Assembly: GCF_024347375.1 (NCBI RefSeq)
Contig: NZ_AP025471.1
Span: 1,736,001-1,800,000, forward strand
Direction of reading: 5' to 3'
DNA: 64,000 nt
DNA from: Vibrio coralliirubri
Lineage (GTDB): Bacteria; Pseudomonadota; Gammaproteobacteria; Enterobacterales; Vibrionaceae
The notes below the pieces were generated by a model. That model did not search any database. It was not told where the DNA came from and saw only the letters and a program-made list of their open reading frames with translations. Below are positions 59,184 to 64,000 of the stretch, in pieces; the stretch's first letter is position 1; every line of letters starts with the position of its first letter. The position numbers and the translations under genes were made by a program.

Positions 59184-59957
59184 TCACGTCCCTAACTTGG
59201 TAAAGGCCAACGGGGTTTGTCCGGTTTGCTGTTTGAAAAAGGCGATAAACGCACTGTTGGATGAGAATTCTAGCAGATGAGCCACATCACCGACTTGTCG
59301 GTTTTTTGAGAGCAGTTCAATCGCTTTAAACAAGCGCCATTGCTGTCGCCACTCTTGATAAGTCATGCCTGTTTCGGCTTTGAATAATCGAGTAATCGTC
59401 TTGGTGCTTGCGCCAACCGAGTTCGCTAATGTCGAGAGGGCTGGGGCAAGAAAGGAAGCGGTTCGGACTCGTTTGCAAAAGCTTTTAAAGCGCCGATCTG
59501 TCGGTAGTGGCAAGATAAACGAGTGTTGGTTAGCGCTGTAAAACTCTTCCCAGAATAGGTTGGCGGTATTGGTGGTTTGCTCGCGGGCAATGTCCCAATC
59601 CCAGAAAGCCATCTTATTGATCAGGGCTTTTAAAAGCTCGTTCACTTCTACAATTTCAATCGCTTCTGGGCAGGTGTAAATACTGCTATCAAAATAGAGC
59701 GACCGATAAGCAACCACATTGGTCATCTGCGCGCGATGCTTGGTATAAGGCGGGATCCACACAGCTTTGGTCGGCGGCAAAATACAAATGGCGTTTTCTA
59801 AGGTCAAGGTGATGCAACCCTGCGGAGCATACAGCAGCTGTCCTTTTATGTGGTGATGTATTCCTGAGTCATGCTGACCTAGCTCTGCCGCAATCCCTAT
59901 TACGGGCGCAGGCAAGCTGTCTGCATCAAACTCAATCGTTTCGCTGATTAATGCCAT
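59184..59957 (-). CDS. AraC-family regulator (NimR-like)
   Basis: 257 residues from the ATG at 59957 with AGGA just upstream; a GTG at 60038 would add 27 residues without a ribosome site. N-terminal cupin (IHHHIKGQLLYAPQGCITLT, WIPPYTKHRAQM) and AraC domain (TLANSVGASTKTITRLFKAETG, VGDVAHLLEFSSNSAFIAFF). NimR-like proteins sense nitroimidazole-type drugs and control a divergent exporter. Divergent from the MFS gene, its probable target. Confidence 0.85.
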   Translation of the reverse strand: MALISETIEFDADSLPAPVIGIAAELGQHDSGIHHHIKGQLLYAPQGCITLTLENAICILPPTKAVWIPPYTKHRAQMTNVVAYRSLYFDSSIYTCPEAIEIVEVNELLKALINKMAFWDWDIAREQTTNTANLFWEEFYSANQHSFILPLPTDRRFKSFCKRVRTASFLAPALSTLANSVGASTKTITRLFKAETGMTYQEWRQQWRLFKAIELLSKNRQVGDVAHLLEFSSNSAFIAFFKQQTGQTPLAFTKLGT

Positions 59958-60051
59958 TTGTCCTAATCTTGTTGTTTTTGGTTTTAATGTTGTTAACGAG
60001 CCAAGGTTAGTTTCCCCTAGACTCCTCGTCAAGTTCACTGGTCTTGGAAAA

Positions 60052-61188
60052 ATGATGAAAACAAAACCTTCTTTATGGCAAATGGTGCTATTGCTGATGT
60101 TCCCTCAAATCGCAGAAACCATTTATAGCCCGACTCTGGATTCAATATCGAAATCCTTTGATGTGAGTTACGCACAAGCGGCGCAAACCCTCTCGATCTA
60201 CTTCTCAGCGTTTGCGATCGGTGTTGTGGTATGGGGCATATTGGCAGACAAGTGGGGGCGCCGGCCAACCATGTTATTGGGCATGGGGTTATTCGCCTGT
60301 TCAGCACTTATTGCTATGCAAACCAATAGCTTTGTTTGGTTGATGATAGCCAGAGCCATGGGCGCTTTCGGGCTTGCGGTGGGCTCGGTGGTGACACAAA
60401 CCATGCTGCGAGATGCTTTCAGCGGTACTGAACTGGCTAAAGTGTTTGGTTACATGGGAATGGGGCTGTCGATTAGCCCAATCATCGGGCTGCTTCTTGG
60501 CGGCCAATTAAGCCAAGCGGGCGGCCATCAATATGTGTTTATTGCCCTGTTTATTATGGTGTTAGCGCTGTTGGTACATAGCCTATGGTCATTGCCTGAA
60601 ACGCAACAATCTAGGCAGCCATTGCAGTTAAAGTCACTCAGTATTCACATGATCAAAGATAGCGATATATGGATGTCTGCGTTGCTGGTCGCGTCGTTCA
60701 ATATTGCGCTGTTTTCTTATTATCAATTGGGTTCATTTGCCTTCATTCAACTTGGATTTAGCGTCGAGCAGTTTGGCTACAGCGGCATTGTGCTTGGATT
60801 CGGGACTCTGTTAGGAAGCTTGGTCAACAAGACATTATTGAAGCGACAGGTGTCTTCAATGTCTTTGATTGGTATCGCGGCAGGGCTTCAAACATTAGGT
60901 GCCGTGGGTGTCTATTTTTCACAACACTCAATATGGTTTTTACTTCCGATGATGCTGGTGGTTATGGCATTTGGTATTGCGATTCCCAATGTGTTGAGTC
61001 GCGCATTAGTCAACTACCAATCTCAAGCGGGAAGTGCAGGCGCACTGTTTGGTTTGATGTATTACACCTTGATCGGTTCAGGACTCGTTTTAGCGGGAAT
61101 GATTCAAGATTTAGGGGTGGCGTTGGTACTTTGCGGCGCTTTGTCTGTGTTGGTGACGATACGCAGCCGGCTCTCTCTTAAACGCTAA
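60052..61188 (+). CDS. MFS transporter, Bcr/CflA-like drug exporter
   Basis: 378 residues with about 12 helices. Seen are the D-rich loop GILADKWGRRPTMLLGMG, the helix-4/5 motif RAMGAFGLAVGSVVTQTML and the TLDSISKSFDVSY loop, typical of the Bcr/CflA group. Drug or sugar efflux in the inner membrane. Its start is 95 bp from that of the AraC gene, and a GGA precedes the ATG. Confidence 0.88.
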   Translation: MMKTKPSLWQMVLLLMFPQIAETIYSPTLDSISKSFDVSYAQAAQTLSIYFSAFAIGVVVWGILADKWGRRPTMLLGMGLFACSALIAMQTNSFVWLMIARAMGAFGLAVGSVVTQTMLRDAFSGTELAKVFGYMGMGLSISPIIGLLLGGQLSQAGGHQYVFIALFIMVLALLVHSLWSLPETQQSRQPLQLKSLSIHMIKDSDIWMSALLVASFNIALFSYYQLGSFAFIQLGFSVEQFGYSGIVLGFGTLLGSLVNKTLLKRQVSSMSLIGIAAGLQTLGAVGVYFSQHSIWFLLPMMLVVMAFGIAIPNVLSRALVNYQSQAGSAGALFGLMYYTLIGSGLVLAGMIQDLGVALVLCGALSVLVTIRSRLSLKR

Positions 61189-61272
61189 GTGTTTCATCTG
61201 TATTGATAAATTCCGTGCCCTGTTTGGAGCGGAATTTATCATTTCTTGGTTTGTAAATTTGGATATTGACAG

Positions 61273-61319
61273 GGGTAGAGTGATCGTTCTACCCTGTAGG
61301 TAGAACAATCATTCTACCC
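61273..61319. promoter_or_regulatory. Nested palindromic operator upstream of the TetR gene
   Basis: Outer arms GGGTAGAGTGAT (61273-61284) and ATCATTCTACCC (61308-61319) pair 11 of 12; inner arms GATCGTTCTACC (61282-61293) and GGTAGAACAATC (61299-61310) pair 11 of 12, with centre CTGTA. GGTAGA half-sites occur four times. This fits two TetR dimers bound side by side and autoregulation of the operon. Confidence 0.75.
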
Positions 61320-61326
61320 ATTGTTA

Positions 61327-61357
61327 TGCCAATCACAGTTATTTACTACGATTGGTA
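61327..61357. repeat. Shortened copy of the Vibrio palindromic repeat
   Basis: CCAATCACAG directly followed by TTATTTACTACGATTGGTA: the two outer ends of the 162-bp unit at 25168-26392 joined with the middle missing. It lies just before the TetR gene. Confidence 0.6.
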
Positions 61358-61377
61358 TTCGGTATTAAGAGAGCACT

Positions 61378-61896
61378 ATGTTGAGAGAACAGATTGCAGC
61401 AAGTTTAGAGGTGGCGTTTAGCCAGCAAGGTTTTGCTGAGCCGAGTGTTGCACAGCTGAAAACGGCGTGCGATGTAAGCCTAAGAACCTTGTATAAACAC
61501 TTCCCTTCAAAAGAAGCGATGATCGTTGGTGCCTTGGAATATCGACACCAACGTTACCTAGATTTCTTGTTGGAAACGTCGCCTGAAAAGGGGCTCGCAT
61601 CGGTTACTCATATCTTCAACAAGCTTCAACAATGGTTAGAAGAATATGCGCCGCACGGGTGTATGTCGATGAATGCGATGGCCGCATTTCCCGATAATGA
61701 GCTTATCAGCCAAGCGGTTACACAGCATAAAGAACAAGTTCGTTTGCTAATAGGCAAGCAGAGCCTGCGAGAAGATCTCGCGACACCGCTGTTTTTACTT
61801 CATGAAGGCGTATCAAGCGCGTGGCCAGTCTTAGGCGAAGAAGCAGTGGCATCGGCACAGAATATGGTGACAAAATTACTCAAGGAAACAGTATGA
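61378..61896 (+). CDS. TetR-family transcriptional regulator
   Basis: 172 residues, short for the family. Helix-turn-helix near residues 20-50: AQLKTACDVSLRTLYKHFPS (then KEAMIVGALEYRHQ). C-terminal ligand domain is compact. Its stop overlaps the next gene's start (ATGA at 61893-61896), so the two are coupled and both should be under the palindrome at 61273-61319. Confidence 0.88.
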   Translation: MLREQIAASLEVAFSQQGFAEPSVAQLKTACDVSLRTLYKHFPSKEAMIVGALEYRHQRYLDFLLETSPEKGLASVTHIFNKLQQWLEEYAPHGCMSMNAMAAFPDNELISQAVTQHKEQVRLLIGKQSLREDLATPLFLLHEGVSSAWPVLGEEAVASAQNMVTKLLKETV

Positions 61897-62948
61897 ATTT
61901 CGAGATACCAAAAACAATGAAAGGCGCAGAGATGCTAGGACACGGCGGGGCAGAGATGCTTGGGTACCGTGAAGACATTGCTGTTCCACAAATTGAGCCT
62001 AATGAAGTGCTGATCAAAGTCATGGCAGCAGGCGTTAATAATACCGACATCAACACGCGAATCGGTTGGTATGCAAAAAGTGAGGATTCAGACGATGCCA
62101 GTTGGTCTGGCGAAGCGTTGAAATTCCCTCGCATCCAAGGTGCCGATGTGTGCGGTTTCATCGTAGCCGTTGGTAACGAAGTTTCGGCTGAACGTATTGG
62201 CGAGCGTGTTCTGATTGAGCCTTGTTTGACCGAGGTTTATGGACAAGATCTACCACAGCCATGGTATTTCGGATCTGAATGCGATGGTGGTTTCGCTGAA
62301 TACACCAAAGTGGCAGCTAAACATGCTTACGCGGTGAACAGCACCATGTCGGATGTTGAGCTAGCGTCTTTCCCATGCTCTTACTCGACCGCAGAAAACA
62401 TGCTGACTCGCTCGAATGTGGCTGAGGGTGATCGCGTGCTTATCTCTGGCGCATCGGGCGGTGTGGGCTCTGCGGCTATTCAGTTAGCAAAAGCTCGCGG
62501 CGCGTATGTGATTGCCATCACTAGCCCAAGCAAGAACCAACAGTTACTTGAACTTGGCGCTGATGAAGTGATTGCCCGTGATGCTGATTTGGTTAAAGCG
62601 CTAGGCGAAAGCAGTGTGAATGTGGTTATCGACTTAGTCGCCGGTGACAAATGGCCTGAATTCCTTGAAGTGCTGAAACCACATGGTCGTTATGCCGTAT
62701 CTGGCGCAATTGGCGGTGCTATGGTTGAGCTTGATGTCCGAACTCTGTATCTCAAAGACCTTAGCTTTTTTGGTTGCACGGTTTTAGAACCACAGGTATT
62801 CCAGAATCTAGTCAACCGTATTGAGAAGCAGCAGATTGGCGCGATTGTCGCAGAGTCTTATCCGCTAGCCGATATCCATAAAGCGCAAGATGAGTTCTTA
62901 AAGAAAAAACACGTTGGTAAGATCGTGTTGGAAGTGGCAGAGCGCTAG
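61893..62948 (+). CDS. Zinc-independent medium-chain alcohol dehydrogenase/quinone reductase-like oxidoreductase
   Basis: 351 residues, MDR superfamily. N-terminal GroES-like part (EVLIKVMAAGVNNTDINTRI, GADVCGFIVAVGNEV) and NADP-binding Rossmann (VLISGASGGVGSAAIQLAKA, AVSGAIGGAMVELD). The GASGGVGSAA motif and the N-D-T-D pattern without zinc-site Cys/His residues are those of quinone/zeta-crystallin reductases. AAGGAAACAGT precedes the ATG, which overlaps the TetR stop. It probably reduces a reactive carbonyl or quinone sensed by the TetR protein. Confidence 0.9.
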   Translation: MNFEIPKTMKGAEMLGHGGAEMLGYREDIAVPQIEPNEVLIKVMAAGVNNTDINTRIGWYAKSEDSDDASWSGEALKFPRIQGADVCGFIVAVGNEVSAERIGERVLIEPCLTEVYGQDLPQPWYFGSECDGGFAEYTKVAAKHAYAVNSTMSDVELASFPCSYSTAENMLTRSNVAEGDRVLISGASGGVGSAAIQLAKARGAYVIAITSPSKNQQLLELGADEVIARDADLVKALGESSVNVVIDLVAGDKWPEFLEVLKPHGRYAVSGAIGGAMVELDVRTLYLKDLSFFGCTVLEPQVFQNLVNRIEKQQIGAIVAESYPLADIHKAQDEFLKKKHVGKIVLEVAER

Positions 62949-62979
62949 TTTTAGTCAGCTTCACGGTTTAGATTTATGG

Positions 62980-63014
62980 AAGAGCGAGCAAGCGTTATGT
63001 GTTCGCTCTTTTTG
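62980..63014 (+). terminator. Intrinsic terminator after the reductase
   Basis: AAGAGCGA (62980-62987) pairs with TCGCTCTT (63003-63010), followed by T. Confidence 0.8.
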
Positions 63015-63184
63015 TTTCTAGTGAATGCTGGTAGGCACAGTCTCGCAGCCCGTTGAGTAACAGATCCTATACAGTTGAGAAATTAATGATTCATTTGTCA
63101 TTGTGTGGTTTATGAATTAACTGTGCGATAATCACCGCCGTTATATATCCCGAATTGTTTGATAATCATCTAGGAGCCGTATTG

Positions 63185-64000
63185 ATGTTTAAAAGGGTAT
63201 TGCAGGCACTATTCTCACCTTTTGTTGATTCAAAAAACGAACCCTCTGCAGAGCCTGCCCAACAAGAGCAACAACAAATAGTTGCTAATGATACTGTTCA
63301 GTCTTCAATCTTTGTTCCGCCGTCGTCCGCTCAGCCATCATCATTAATCGTCGATAAGACGCTTAGCCTTCACGATGGTGAGTTCCTTGATTATTTGTTT
63401 GGAGAGTCTCGCCTTCGAACGGAGTCAGACCCATTTAGTGATTTTGTCGCTTGTCAGATCGAACGCTTGATTCGCTCTCCAAAAGCCTTGCTTAATGAAC
63501 TGCCAGTGATGCCAGCCTCTGTGACCACGTTAATGGCAGAATTACAGAGCGATGAGTTTGATGTCGATGCATTGTTAAGAGTGATTGAGCGTGAGCCGAG
63601 TATGGCTGCCGATGTAATTAAGTTGGCAAATAGCGCCTTTTACAAACGCAATGAAAAACAGGTTACCGACCTAAAAACAGCATTCCTAAATATGGGTTCT
63701 CAGGGGCTTGTTGAAGGGGTGGTGAATAGCTACATGAAGAACTTCACGCCGGGGAACAATATTTACTGGCGTCACTTCGGTGAGAAAATTTGGAATCACA
63801 GTGTTCAGACTGCGTCGTTTTCTAAGGAGTTGATGAAAGACTCTTCATCTCAAGAAGATCAAGCGGCGGCGTACTTTGTTGGGTTGATTCGCAACTTAGG
63901 CAAGATGATCATTTTCCAGATGATGGTAGAAGCCTTCAAGCATGTTGATCCTTCTGTTCCGCCTAACTCGTTAGCATTGAAGCGCCTGATGAACAGCTAC
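63185..64000 (+). CDS. HDOD-domain protein, N-terminal part (cut by window edge)
   Basis: The frame is open from the ATG at 63185 to the window end, 272 codons. A hydrophobic start and a Gln/Ser-rich linker (EPAQQEQQQIVANDTVQSSI) precede an HDOD domain from about 100: LNELPVMPASVTTLMAELQS, VIEREPSMAADVIKLANSAF, YFVGLIRNLGKMIIFQMMV. HDOD proteins act in signalling and stress responses without the phosphodiesterase His-Asp pair. AGGAG lies 10 bases upstream. Confidence 0.85.
   Translation, partial: MFKRVLQALFSPFVDSKNEPSAEPAQQEQQQIVANDTVQSSIFVPPSSAQPSSLIVDKTLSLHDGEFLDYLFGESRLRTESDPFSDFVACQIERLIRSPKALLNELPVMPASVTTLMAELQSDEFDVDALLRVIEREPSMAADVIKLANSAFYKRNEKQVTDLKTAFLNMGSQGLVEGVVNSYMKNFTPGNNIYWRHFGEKIWNHSVQTASFSKELMKDSSSQEDQAAAYFVGLIRNLGKMIIFQMMVEAFKHVDPSVPPNSLALKRLMNSY

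Overview
The window looks like chromosomal DNA of a marine gammaproteobacterium of the Vibrionaceae, probably close to the Vibrio splendidus group. This is an inference from gene content (PdxH, PutA/PutP, DUF445, a CtlX-type hydrolase, hexuronate genes with a TRAP transporter) and from a dispersed palindromic repeat of a kind I remember from vibrios. No database was searched. No rRNA, tRNA or CRISPR array was seen.

Layout. 1-5 kb: 3' end of pdxH, a PAS/LuxR-type regulator, and two tandem paralogous periplasmic coiled-coil/PEGA proteins, one carrying an extra formylglycine-generating-enzyme-like domain. 5-12 kb: proline utilisation, with an AraC regulator, putA, a free-standing ALDH-like domain that looks like the split-off C-terminal domain of long PutA proteins, and putP behind a leader with two long hairpins. 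12-23 kb: ordinary accessory genes (AraC, a tandem SnoaL-like secreted protein, small zinc-ribbon and 56-residue proteins, Lrp, DUF445, an ABC exporter, CtlX, a lipase-like hydrolase, AraC, GNAT).

22.9-38.2 kb: an IS-ridden region with five full 1054-bp copies of one IS5-family (IS903-group) element plus a 232-bp fragment. The copies appear identical. They have truncated an enolase-superfamily sugar-acid dehydratase gene, truncated a helix-turn-helix regulator, split an AraC gene (perfect 9-bp target duplication), entered a dispersed repeat (perfect 9-bp duplication), and inverted the 5-kb block holding a GH63 lipoprotein, a GntR/UTRA regulator and a porin. The inversion is read from flanks: the 9 bp left of the 27057 copy are the exact reverse complement of the 9 bp left of the 33119 copy. 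It left the porin and probably the GH63 gene without native upstream DNA; the porin's old control region is probably the gene-free AT-rich stretch 26393-27056.

38-46 kb: a lone type IV pilin-like gene, a frameshifted HAD phosphatase, a membrane-anchored HExxH protein, a hexapeptide acetyltransferase, adenosine deaminase with a divergent LysR gene, and a glutathione synthetase of the eukaryotic sequence type. 46-59 kb: a hexuronate regulon, with a GH3 lipoprotein, YgjV, Eda, KdgK, UxaC, UxuB-type reductase, TRAP permeases (one leftward run), then DctP, a UxuR/ExuR-like regulator and UxuA rightward. Dyads of the form ATTGGT-NN-ACCAAT lie in the divergent TRAP intergenic region and in front of GH3, tying the GH3 enzyme to glucuronate/fructuronate catabolism. 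With the GH63 protein, porin and dehydratase of the IS region, this suggests a once larger locus for taking up and cutting an oligosaccharide and burning its sugar acids through KDG, KDPG and pyruvate. 59-64 kb: AraC/MFS divergent pair, a TetR gene with a nested palindromic operator and a coupled zinc-less MDR-type reductase, and the start of an HDOD protein.
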